Origin: Methylotenera sp.
GTDB lineage: Bacteria > Pseudomonadota > Gammaproteobacteria > Burkholderiales > Methylophilaceae
Length of the DNA: 64,000 nt
Assembly (NCBI RefSeq): GCF_030653755.1
Contig: NZ_JAURYU010000001.1
Span: forward strand, 52,082-116,081
Direction of reading: 5' to 3'
The notes under the pieces were generated by a model. It saw nothing but the letters and a program-made list of their open reading frames with translations. It was not told the origin of the DNA and did not search any database. Both the position numbers and the translations under genes were made by a program. How positions within the stretch are numbered: the stretch's first letter is position 1; each line of letters starts with the position of its first letter. Shown one piece after another: positions 50,549 through 58,754 of the stretch.

Positions 50549-50551
50549 TTC

Positions 50552-50588
50552 ACTAAACCAAAATTTACTAAGTCCAAATCTACTAAAT
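50552..50588. repeat. Short 15-bp tandem repeat between convergent genes
   Basis: Two and a half degenerate copies of a unit beginning ACTAA (50552, 50567, 50582) fill the gap between the SPOR gene and the lactate/glycolate-type oxidase gene. No terminator hairpin is visible there. Confidence 0.4.
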
Positions 50589-50592
50589 ATGG

Positions 50593-51987
50593 TTAAGCAG
50601 GAAACAACTTCCCTGGATTTAAAACATTATTTGGGTCAAACGTTAACTTGAGTGATTTCATTAAGTTCATGGTAGTCGCATCAATTTCACGTGGCACAAA
50701 TGGACGTTTTGCCATGCCTACGCCATGCTCACCCGACAGCGTGCCTTGCAAAGACAATACCAAACTAAACACCTCATCCAAACACTGATAAGCGCGTTTC
50801 ATTTCATCTGCATTATCTGGGTTTACCAGTAAATTCACATGAATATTTCCATTCCCTGCATGGCCAAAATTCACATTTGAGATTTGGTGCAATGCCGCAA
50901 GCTTCTCTAAACCAGTCAGCAATGCTGGCAAGTGAGACACTGGTACGGCAATATCTTCGTTAATTTTCTTAGGTGCAATATCTTTTAATAAAGGTGACAA
51001 AGCCTTACGTGCAGCCCACAGCGCTTTAGTATCATGCGCAGGCTTTGCTTCAATCAAGCCTGCCACTTGGCAGGCTTGCAATATTGCATCAGTTGCCTCA
51101 ATAATCTCTTGCTGCGAGCCATCAACTTCTATCATTAAGTACGCACGTGCATTCTCAGGCAGTAAGTTTTGATGACGGCTACGAATTAGTGTGAGCGCTC
51201 CGTTATCTAAAAATTCTAATGCACTTGGCGTGTAAGGCTGCGCCATAATGGCTGCAATTGCTTTAGCACAACTTTCGGTGTCAACAAACTCTGCGGTAAT
51301 ACCACCAGTCGATTTAGGCAATGGCGTTAATTTAAGCGTTGCCTCACAAATTACCGCCAAGGTACCTTCAGACCCTACCAATAGACGCGTTAAATCGTAA
51401 CCAACAACACCTTTACTGGTATAGCAGCCTGTTTTGATAATATCGCCATTACCAGTGACTGCTTTCAAACCTAGAATATGGTCTCGCGCTACACCGTATT
51501 TCACGGCATGAGGCCCAGCTGCACAGGTGGCTAAGTTACCACCAATACTGCAATAAGCCGCACTGGATGGGTCAGGTGGCCAAAAGAAACCTACAGGCTT
51601 AATCTCGTCTTGTAGCACTTGGTTCAACACACCAGGCTCAACAATCGCCATGCGGTTATCAGGATCAATACTGATAATTTTATCCATGCGCTCTAACGAA
51701 AGCGCAACGCCACCTACTTCAGGCACACTGCCACCTGCCGTGCCAGTGCCACGCCCACGCGGCACTACAGGCACTTTATGTGCATTACAGAGTAAAATGA
51801 CACTTTGCACTTCTTCTATCGTGAGCGGGAAAACAACAGCGATGGGGCTATGGTAATTGCGCGAGTTGTCATATGCATAGGCATAGCAATCCACAGGGTC
51901 GGTAAATACTCTATCTTTTGGTAAAACTGAGCTCAGTTCACTTAAGAATATATCATTTGAAAATGGACTGTTAGGCGTATTGGTCAT
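50593..51987 (-). CDS. FAD-linked D-lactate/glycolate-type dehydrogenase
   Basis: A 464-residue GlcD/D-lactate dehydrogenase family enzyme: FAD-binding type 4 domain with RGRGTGTAGGSVP and the GGNLATCAAGPHAVKYGVARDH loop, then an FAD-oxidase C-terminal domain with INFGHAG-type NVNFGHAGNGNIHVN and GEHGVGMAKR. Known members oxidise D-2-hydroxy acids. No glcE/glcF genes flank it, so it is more likely a single-subunit D-lactate or 2-hydroxyglutarate-type dehydrogenase. Its start overlaps the stop of the lipoprotein gene by 4 bp. Confidence 0.88.
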   Translation of the reverse strand: MTNTPNSPFSNDIFLSELSSVLPKDRVFTDPVDCYAYAYDNSRNYHSPIAVVFPLTIEEVQSVILLCNAHKVPVVPRGRGTGTAGGSVPEVGGVALSLERMDKIISIDPDNRMAIVEPGVLNQVLQDEIKPVGFFWPPDPSSAAYCSIGGNLATCAAGPHAVKYGVARDHILGLKAVTGNGDIIKTGCYTSKGVVGYDLTRLLVGSEGTLAVICEATLKLTPLPKSTGGITAEFVDTESCAKAIAAIMAQPYTPSALEFLDNGALTLIRSRHQNLLPENARAYLMIEVDGSQQEIIEATDAILQACQVAGLIEAKPAHDTKALWAARKALSPLLKDIAPKKINEDIAVPVSHLPALLTGLEKLAALHQISNVNFGHAGNGNIHVNLLVNPDNADEMKRAYQCLDEVFSLVLSLQGTLSGEHGVGMAKRPFVPREIDATTMNLMKSLKLTFDPNNVLNPGKLFPA

Positions 51988-52493
51988 GGCAAATAATATA
52001 AGACATTTTCTACAAGAGTTTTTTTGTCGTTTGGCACCAATGGGCTACCAAGCATCAACTGACCTTTTTCATTATGCTTGCGATCAAACACCAAATTGTC
52101 ACCCATGACGACTCTAATCCAATCAGGATAACTGTAAGCATTCCCGTTGTGATGATCTATCATTGCACCGATACCACCACCTAAAAGTATATTACCGTAC
52201 ATGCCATCATTGGCACGTGATATCAAGGTCGCATATCCAGTTGCTTCTCCCTCTTTCTCGCAACTCAATAGTAAGTTTTGATCAGAGCGATGCACTGTAA
52301 GGATACCTGATGTAAAAACCACCCATTCACCATACTCGTTTTTAGCTCTACATTTAGCATTGCTAACAAGGGCGTTATTCTTTGAATAAGTTTCAATCTG
52401 CATACGCTGATAGGTATCTTTAGTGAGTGATGCACAGCCACTAAAGATCATGACAATCAGCGCTAGAGAACTATATTGAAACAACTTGTTCAT
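51984..52493 (-). CDS. Lipoprotein of unknown function
   Basis: A 169-residue lipoprotein (lipobox FSGC, Cys at about residue 20). The mature part contains CRAKNEYGEWVV, LLLSCEKEGEATGYATL and a Gly-rich segment NILLGGGIGAMIDHHNG, which resembles conserved envelope stress proteins that sit in the membrane as a small glycine-zipper. I cannot name the family with confidence. It is upstream of the oxidase by a 4-bp overlap and downstream of lpdA after a terminator. Confidence 0.72.
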   Translation of the reverse strand: MNKLFQYSSLALIVMIFSGCASLTKDTYQRMQIETYSKNNALVSNAKCRAKNEYGEWVVFTSGILTVHRSDQNLLLSCEKEGEATGYATLISRANDGMYGNILLGGGIGAMIDHHNGNAYSYPDWIRVVMGDNLVFDRKHNEKGQLMLGSPLVPNDKKTLVENVLYYLP

Positions 52494-52509
52494 TGAAACG
52501 GCCTTCTTG

Positions 52510-52548
52510 AATTAAAACTAGCCTGCATAGCGATATGACAGGCTAGTT
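52510..52548 (-). terminator. Rho-independent terminator after lpdA
   Basis: A 10-bp perfect stem (52516-52525 with 52539-52548, AACTAGCCTG/CAGGCTAGTT) is followed on the minus strand by TTAAT. It ends the pyruvate dehydrogenase transcript. Confidence 0.8.
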
Positions 52549-52571
52549 AAATGTTGAAACAATATTAAAAA

Positions 52572-54332
52572 CTAACGTTTTTTGATGTACAGATCGGTAA
52601 TGGTGCCCTCTTTCATCTCAGCCGCAAAACACACGGTTTCAGATAAAGTTGGGTGTGCATGAATGGTTAAACCCAAATCATGCGCATCTGCGCCCATTTC
52701 AATGGCTAATACCGCCTCAGCCAACAACTCACCTGCATTAACACCCACGATACCCGCACCAATCACTCGATGTGTTTCTTTGTCAAAGATCAACTTAGTT
52801 GAACCTTCAGTACGTGCAATCGATAAAGCGCGGCCACTGGCTGCCCATGGGAAGCTTGCTTTCTCAATCGCAATGCCTTTGGCTTTTGCTTCTGTTTCAG
52901 TCACACCTACCCAAGCTACTTCAGGGTCTGTATAGGCAACCGATGGAATCACGGATGCTACAAACTCTACTTTTTCACCAGCAATCACTTCTGCCGCCAC
53001 TTTGGCCTCATGCGTTGCTTTATGTGCCAACATTGGCTGGCCTACAATATCCCCAATCGCGAAGATATGCGGCACATTGGTGCGCATTTGTTTATCTACG
53101 TTGATAAAGCCATAATCATCGACAGCCACACCTGCATTTTCTGCACCAATGTTTTTCCCATTCGGGCGGCGACCAATCGACACCAACACACGGTCATACA
53201 CTTCAACACCTTTAGGCGCATCGGCATTGCCATTAACACCTTCAAAAGTGACATGAATACCACCTTTCTTAGGCTCCATTTTTGCCACTTTGGTATTAAG
53301 CATAATCGCTTCAAAACGTTTTTCCATACGCTTTTGTAATGGGCGCACAAGGTCACGGTCACACCCTTGAATCAAACCATCGGTAAATTCAACCACACTC
53401 ACTTTTGTGCCTAACGCATCGTAAACCGTACCCATCTCTAGGCCAATAATACCGCCGCCGATTACAAGCATGCGCTTAGGCACATCAGCTAAAGCCAAGG
53501 CTCCAGTGGAATCCATGATACGTTCATCTGCTTCTACGCCTGGGAATTTTGTCGCTTGTGAACCTGCTGCAATAATCGCATTCTCAAAACCAACAGTAGT
53601 CACTTTACCGTCAGCCGCTGTCACCGCAATTTGATTAGGGCTAGTAAATGCACCAACACCTTGCACTACGGTCACGCCACGTTGTTTCGCCATTGCCGCC
53701 AAGCCACCTGTTAACTTGCCGACCACATCATTCGCTTTCCAGTTACGTAGTTGGTCTAAATCAACTTTCGGCGCGCCAAAACTTACACCATGATGGCTAG
53801 ACTCTTCAGCCTCAGTAATCACCTTTGCAGTATGTAATAAAGCCTTAGATGGAATACAGCCCACATTAAGACACACACCACCCAAGGTAGCGTAACGCTC
53901 AATTAAGACTACTTGTTTACCTAAATCTGCCGCACGGAAAGCCGCAGTATAGCCACCAGGACCACTGCCTAACACTACCACCTGCGTGCTGATATCACTG
54001 CTGCCAACGGCCGCAGCAACAGACGCAACTGCTGGCTGTGCAACAACGGGCGAGGCCGCAGGTGCCTCAACTTTAACTTGCGCTACGACATCAGCAGCCT
54101 CAACTAGTAACATTAGTGACCCTTTTGCCACCTTGTCGCCTACTTTAACTTTAATTTCTTTTACAACACCAGCATGTGAAGATGGGATATCCATAGAAGC
54201 TTTGTCAGACTCTACGGTAATCAAAGAGTCTTCTTTAGCAATTGTGTCACCAGCTTTGACCAGCACTTCAATCACATCAACACTATCAAAGTTACCGATA
54301 TCCGGCACCAATACTTCAACTAAATTACTCAT
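52572..54332 (-). CDS. lpdA: Dihydrolipoyl dehydrogenase with N-terminal lipoyl domain
   Basis: E3 of the pyruvate dehydrogenase complex. The 586 residues comprise a lipoyl domain (about 1-80, lipoyl-Lys in [11 protein letters not shown]), an Ala/Pro/Val linker, and the flavoenzyme with [17 protein letters not shown], redox pair [14 protein letters not shown], and C-terminal [10 protein letters not shown] with the catalytic His. Lipoyl-fused LpdA is typical of betaproteobacteria such as Neisseria. The lipoyl domain is nearly the same as that of AceF in this window, which suggests recent copying or gene conversion. Confidence 0.96.
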   Translation of the reverse strand: MSNLVEVLVPDIGNFDSVDVIEVLVKAGDTIAKEDSLITVESDKASMDIPSSHAGVVKEIKVKVGDKVAKGSLMLLVEAADVVAQVKVEAPAASPVVAQPAVASVAAAVGSSDISTQVVVLGSGPGGYTAAFRAADLGKQVVLIERYATLGGVCLNVGCIPSKALLHTAKVITEAEESSHHGVSFGAPKVDLDQLRNWKANDVVGKLTGGLAAMAKQRGVTVVQGVGAFTSPNQIAVTAADGKVTTVGFENAIIAAGSQATKFPGVEADERIMDSTGALALADVPKRMLVIGGGIIGLEMGTVYDALGTKVSVVEFTDGLIQGCDRDLVRPLQKRMEKRFEAIMLNTKVAKMEPKKGGIHVTFEGVNGNADAPKGVEVYDRVLVSIGRRPNGKNIGAENAGVAVDDYGFINVDKQMRTNVPHIFAIGDIVGQPMLAHKATHEAKVAAEVIAGEKVEFVASVIPSVAYTDPEVAWVGVTETEAKAKGIAIEKASFPWAASGRALSIARTEGSTKLIFDKETHRVIGAGIVGVNAGELLAEAVLAIEMGADAHDLGLTIHAHPTLSETVCFAAEMKEGTITDLYIKKR

Positions 54333-54522
54333 GCATACCCTTTGTAAACTTTGGTTATTTTTTGCAATTTTAACATCAAACCTCTCACTTTATCGCTTAC
54401 TAACATGCAATAACCTTGATGCAACATAGCAATATCGACACCTAATTGCACTAATGTCGAGCAAAAAACCTAAAGAGTTGTGAGTATCTTAGTCAAAATT
54501 TGATTAACTAACCTAACGACTT

Positions 54523-54587
54523 TCAATCGCATAGATTAAAGTTTATGCGTGCGATTGAGCGTTGATAACACTAAGCAAAAATCAACG
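54523..54587. other. Two hairpins after the sensor GGDEF-EAL gene
   Basis: TCAATCGCA (54523-54531) pairs with TGCGATTGA (54550-54558), and CGTTGAT (54560-54566) with ATCAACG (54581-54587). CGCATA can also pair with TATGCG, an alternative fold. On the minus strand these follow the cyclase stop and precede lpdA, so they may regulate read-through into lpdA. The remaining 54333-54522 shows nothing else clear. Confidence 0.45.
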
Positions 54588-54588
54588 A

Positions 54589-57099
54589 TTAGTTAATAGA
54601 AAATTGAAACTGATCGATAGGCACAGGTTTACCAAACAAATACCCCTGATAAAGCCTACAACCATAATCTTTCAAAATGGTCAATTCAAGCTCAGTTTCA
54701 ACACCTTCAGCAATCACATTAATACGGAAGTTGTTCGCCAAATCGATAATCGTCTTGACCATAATGGCATCGTTAGGGTCGTATGCCAAATCTCGTACAA
54801 AACTCTGATCAATCTTCACCTGATCAAGCGGTAGTTTTTTCAGATAAGAAAGCGAAGAATATCCTGTACCAAAATCATCCAACGACAATCTGACACCTAG
54901 CGCTTTAAGGGCATGCATTTTGGCAATCACCTCATCAACATCTTCAAAAATCACACTTTCGGTCAACTCTAGCTTCAAACGAGAGGCATTAACCTCATGC
55001 TTCACAATCGCATGATGGACAGACTCTACAAAGTCTAGCGACCTAAACTGATGAGCACTCACATTTACCGCAATAATTAAATGATTTTTCTCAACACTTT
55101 TTGCCCACTCAGCAAGTTGAGAACAAGCCGTATCGATAACCCAATGTCCGATATCAAGAATTAGCGTAGTTTCCTCTGCAATTGGAATAAATTCTACTGG
55201 AGAAATAACCCCTCGTTCAGGGTGTATCCATCGAATCAAAGCCTCAGCGCCGATGGGACGGCTATTATCATCAACCTGTACTTGGTAATATAGCGCTAAC
55301 TGTTGCTTATCAATTGCATATCTCAACTCAGCTTCCAAACTAGCACGGACACTTAACTTTTCCTGCATAACCGGATCGAAGAATCGCAATGTATTCCTAC
55401 CAGCTTTCTTTGCCTGATACATCGCAATATCAGCTTGCTTCAACAACTCTTCAATTTCGTACTCTTCACCGCCGAATAAAGTAATTCCAATGCTAGAAGT
55501 ACTCTGATACTGGTGAGAGCCGAACACACAAGACTCATGTAAAGCTAACAAAATTTTATTAGCAATCTGCTCAGCAATAGCCGCAGCTTCTGAAGCACAC
55601 GCCTCTAAGGCTTCAAGCACCACGACAAACTCATCACCTCCAAAACGGGCTACGGTATCACCTGCTCTCACAGCACTGCTGAGTCTATCAGCTTGAAGCT
55701 TAAGCAATAAATCGCCCGTACTATGTCCTAATGTATCATTCAGCACTTTAAAGTGATCCAAATCAATAAATAGCAATGCTCCTTTTTTAGCGGTACGACC
55801 ACTAGTAGAAAGTGCCTGACGCATGCGATCTAATAGCAACAAACGATTAGGGAGGTTAGTAAGTGAGTCATAAAAGGCCAGATGCTCAATCTTTTCAGAT
55901 GATTCTTTACTTTCACTGATATCTGTAAAGACTGAAACATAATTAGTTACTTTGTCATCTTTATCCTTAACGGCTGATATCGTCATTCTTTCAGGATAAA
56001 CCTGACCATTCTTGCGTCGATTCCAAATCTCACCACACCACTTACCAGTGCTATTAATTTCTTTCCACATGCTATCGTAGAATGAAAGATCATGCCTACC
56101 AGAGCTTAATACACTGGGCTTTTTACAAACAACATCCTCTGAGGAGTATCCTGTAATCTTAGTAAACGCAGAATTCACTTGAAGAATAAAACAGTTAGCA
56201 TCAGTAATTAATATCCCATCAGATGACTCGAATGCAGTTGCAGCGATGCGTAAAGATGTCTCGGCTGTTTTAAGATCTGTAATGTCTGTAGAGATTCCGC
56301 ACAATCCCCAAACCCTAGACTGCTCGTCTTCTTGATAAATCGGTGCCTTAATTTGCCAAAATATATGCTTTTTATGATCATGAGAAATCGCTTCTATTTC
56401 TTCGTAAGCATCCACTCGATCCTGAATGACTTTTTTATCAACCTCTTTAATTCTAAGAAGCGTTTTGGACGAAAAATACAAAGACTCATCTATAGCGCCA
56501 AGCTCGTGTATTGAGCAATTAAAAAAATCTAAAGTCATACGATTAGCGTAAACATACTTACCATTAATATCTTTGATATAAACAAAAGCTGGAATATGGT
56601 CCAAAGCCTCACTTAAACGATGGCTTTCGTTTAACGCGGAGGTTAATTCATTAGTCCTTGCTAGAACTCTAGCCTCCAACTCCGAATGTGAGCTCGCTAA
56701 TGCTTCGTTAAGTATTTTTAGTTGTTGTGAAGATGGAGCCTCCAAAGCTGCCGGCATAATTCGCCATACGGCAACAGCCGTCACAAAAGAGACAATTGCA
56801 GTAAAAACCTTTGCATATGCACTTGCCCAATACGAGGGCCTCCATATGTTCAGAATATCAAAGATATGAGTAATGCCGCACGCTACAATAAACACACCAA
56901 AAACAACCATCAACCATCGATAGGGTATATCTGGTCTTTTTTTAGCAAAATACCATAGGGCAAAAGGAGTCGAAAAATAAGACAAGGCAATGAGTGCATC
57001 TGAAGCGACCAATGTCCAAAGTAATGCTGGATTCCAAGTCAGACAAAAACCATGCGGAATAAGCGATTGCCCGTCTAATACTTGACCAACCCAATCCAT
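54589..57099 (-). CDS. ETR1-like membrane sensor with PAS-PAS-GGDEF-EAL output
   Basis: An 836-residue cyclic-di-GMP protein. The N-terminal about 115 residues hold three membrane helices like plant ethylene receptors: Asp34 in VASDALIALSYFSTP, then Cys74 and His78 in FIVACGITHIFD. The Asp-to-Cys spacing of 40 equals ETR1 Asp25 to Cys65. After a coiled-coil come two PAS domains (about 165-280 and 285-405), a GGDEF domain (RFGGDEFVVVL, with inhibitory RAGD five residues upstream) and an EAL domain (GAEALIRW, LDDFGTGYSS). All catalytic motifs are intact. It is separated from aceF by a terminator, with a GGGAGG ribosome site at 57104-57109. Sensing of ethylene or copper is inferred from residues, not proven. 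Confidence 0.9.
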   Translation of the reverse strand: MDWVGQVLDGQSLIPHGFCLTWNPALLWTLVASDALIALSYFSTPFALWYFAKKRPDIPYRWLMVVFGVFIVACGITHIFDILNIWRPSYWASAYAKVFTAIVSFVTAVAVWRIMPAALEAPSSQQLKILNEALASSHSELEARVLARTNELTSALNESHRLSEALDHIPAFVYIKDINGKYVYANRMTLDFFNCSIHELGAIDESLYFSSKTLLRIKEVDKKVIQDRVDAYEEIEAISHDHKKHIFWQIKAPIYQEDEQSRVWGLCGISTDITDLKTAETSLRIAATAFESSDGILITDANCFILQVNSAFTKITGYSSEDVVCKKPSVLSSGRHDLSFYDSMWKEINSTGKWCGEIWNRRKNGQVYPERMTISAVKDKDDKVTNYVSVFTDISESKESSEKIEHLAFYDSLTNLPNRLLLLDRMRQALSTSGRTAKKGALLFIDLDHFKVLNDTLGHSTGDLLLKLQADRLSSAVRAGDTVARFGGDEFVVVLEALEACASEAAAIAEQIANKILLALHESCVFGSHQYQSTSSIGITLFGGEEYEIEELLKQADIAMYQAKKAGRNTLRFFDPVMQEKLSVRASLEAELRYAIDKQQLALYYQVQVDDNSRPIGAEALIRWIHPERGVISPVEFIPIAEETTLILDIGHWVIDTACSQLAEWAKSVEKNHLIIAVNVSAHQFRSLDFVESVHHAIVKHEVNASRLKLELTESVIFEDVDEVIAKMHALKALGVRLSLDDFGTGYSSLSYLKKLPLDQVKIDQSFVRDLAYDPNDAIMVKTIIDLANNFRINVIAEGVETELELTILKDYGCRLYQGYLFGKPVPIDQFQFSIN

Positions 57100-57103
57100 A
57101 CAG

Positions 57104-57109
57104 CCTCCC
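57104..57109 (-). promoter_or_regulatory. Strong ribosome binding site of the sensor GGDEF-EAL gene
   Basis: GGGAGG lies 4 bases before the ATG at 57099. Between 57110 and 57320 no further gene or clear promoter is visible; the terminator of aceF fills 57324-57359, and 57360-57413 shows nothing else. Confidence 0.7.
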
Positions 57110-57323
57110 AGCTATTGGCTAATTGCCAAAAAATATTTTCATTAGTTATATCTAAAAAATCTGGGACTAGTAAATCTGCAACTCGTTCATGCTTAAAATG
57201 AAACCTATCACCCTAAATTTACTTTAGTCGATAATTGATACATCGGCAATCTTAATTCAATAAATCAGGTTATTTTTTAACTAGATATCAATACCTAGAG
57301 TCTGAATCGATTACTTAAAACAA

Positions 57324-57359
57324 AAAAGACTTGTTTTTAAAAATAAAAACAAGTCTTTT
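57324..57359. terminator. Strong terminator after aceF
   Basis: A 16-bp perfect stem (57324-57339 with 57344-57359) with a 4-base A loop and an adjacent T-run on the minus strand. It separates aceEF from the sensor cyclase gene and thus from lpdA. Confidence 0.88.
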
Positions 57360-57413
57360 GAGTAAACCTTGCAAATAAAAGATTAGCTAATTCTTCATAA
57401 ACATTTAACCTAA

Positions 57414-58742
57414 TTAGAGCAACAATCTACGCACATCACTTAACATCATCCGCATATGACTTGTAAATCTTGCCCCATCTGCACCATCAATCACTCGATG
57501 ATCATATGACAATGACATCGGCAAAATCAAACGCGGCTCAAAACCATTTGTCTCTTTATTATAAACAGGCTGCATAGATGAGCGTGAAACACCCAAAATT
57601 GCAACTTCAGGACAATTGATAATTGGCGTAAACATCGTACCGCCAATACCACCTAAGCTAGAAATCGTGAAGCATCCACCCTGCATTTCTTCTACTTTCA
57701 ACTTGCGCTCACGTGCTTTTGCAGATAAATCCATCAAATCACGCGCAATATCCAGCACATCTTTTTGATGCACATCACGCACCACTGGCACCACCAAGCC
57801 GTCTGGCGTATCGCAAGCAAAACCAATATTAAAATAATTTTTCAATATCAAGTTATCGCCGTCAGGAGAAAGTGAAGCATTGAAGTTAGGGTATGCTTTT
57901 AACGCATTCACTGAAGCTTTAATCAAGAATGCAAGCATGGTCAACTTAACGCCGCGCTTCTCAGCATCCGCTTGCATAGACTTACGGAAATCTTCTAAAT
58001 CTGTAATATCAGCTTCATCAAATTGCGTCACATGCGGTGCTGTCACCCAGTTGCGGTGTAGATTAGCCCCTGAAAGTTTTTTGATTCTTGAAAGCGGCTT
58101 GGTTTCTACTGCGCCAAACTTGCTGAAATCAATCACAGGCATTGGTAACGCAGCTAAACTACTCACACCAGCACCCATATTTTCGGTGCGAGGTTTTGCC
58201 AACTCACCTTTCACATAAGACTGCACATCACTTTGTAAAATACGGTTTTTTACACCAGTGCCAGTCACTAATGCCAAATTCACGCCTAATTCACGCGCAA
58301 ACTTACGAATCGAAGGACTCGCATGCGAAAGCTTGCCAGAGACAACCACAGCACTTTCACCAACGGGTGCAGGCTGTTGAGCTGGTTGTACTGGCTTAGG
58401 TGGTTCTGGTGCAGGTCTTGTTGGCTCTGGAATTGCCACTTTAGGCGCTTCTTCCACAGCAACTGCTGCAGGCTTAGCCTCAACTACAGGCGCAGCAGCG
58501 GACTCAGTCACATCCATGGTCATTAACAACGTACCTTGAGCAGCTTTATCACCGACCTTGATTTTCACTTCTTTTACTACACCAGCAAAAGGTGCAGGAA
58601 TATCCATAGAAGCTTTATCAGACTCAACCGTAATCAGCGAATCGTCTTTGGCAATCACATCACCAGCTTTAATGAGTACTTCAATTACATCCACACTATC
58701 GAAATTACCAATATCAGGGACAAAAATATCTTGAACGGCCAT
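57414..58742 (-). CDS. aceF: Pyruvate dehydrogenase E2, dihydrolipoamide acetyltransferase
   Basis: The 442-residue E2 has a single lipoyl domain (lipoyl-Lys in [11 protein letters not shown], about residue 43), a Pro/Ala-rich linker, a peripheral-subunit-binding domain (HASPSIRKFARELGVNLALVTG), and the acetyltransferase core with the catalytic SYDHRVIDGADGARF. E. coli AceF has three lipoyl domains, so this is a short form. It follows aceE by 12 bp. Confidence 0.96.
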   Translation of the reverse strand: MAVQDIFVPDIGNFDSVDVIEVLIKAGDVIAKDDSLITVESDKASMDIPAPFAGVVKEVKIKVGDKAAQGTLLMTMDVTESAAAPVVEAKPAAVAVEEAPKVAIPEPTRPAPEPPKPVQPAQQPAPVGESAVVVSGKLSHASPSIRKFARELGVNLALVTGTGVKNRILQSDVQSYVKGELAKPRTENMGAGVSSLAALPMPVIDFSKFGAVETKPLSRIKKLSGANLHRNWVTAPHVTQFDEADITDLEDFRKSMQADAEKRGVKLTMLAFLIKASVNALKAYPNFNASLSPDGDNLILKNYFNIGFACDTPDGLVVPVVRDVHQKDVLDIARDLMDLSAKARERKLKVEEMQGGCFTISSLGGIGGTMFTPIINCPEVAILGVSRSSMQPVYNKETNGFEPRLILPMSLSYDHRVIDGADGARFTSHMRMMLSDVRRLLL

Positions 58743-58754
58743 CTATGTATATCC

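Noticed and set aside
53986..54429. A 147-codon plus-strand frame opposite lpdA
   Set aside because: It mirrors the Ala/Val/Pro-rich linker and lipoyl domain of lpdA and has no ribosome site or recognisable domain.
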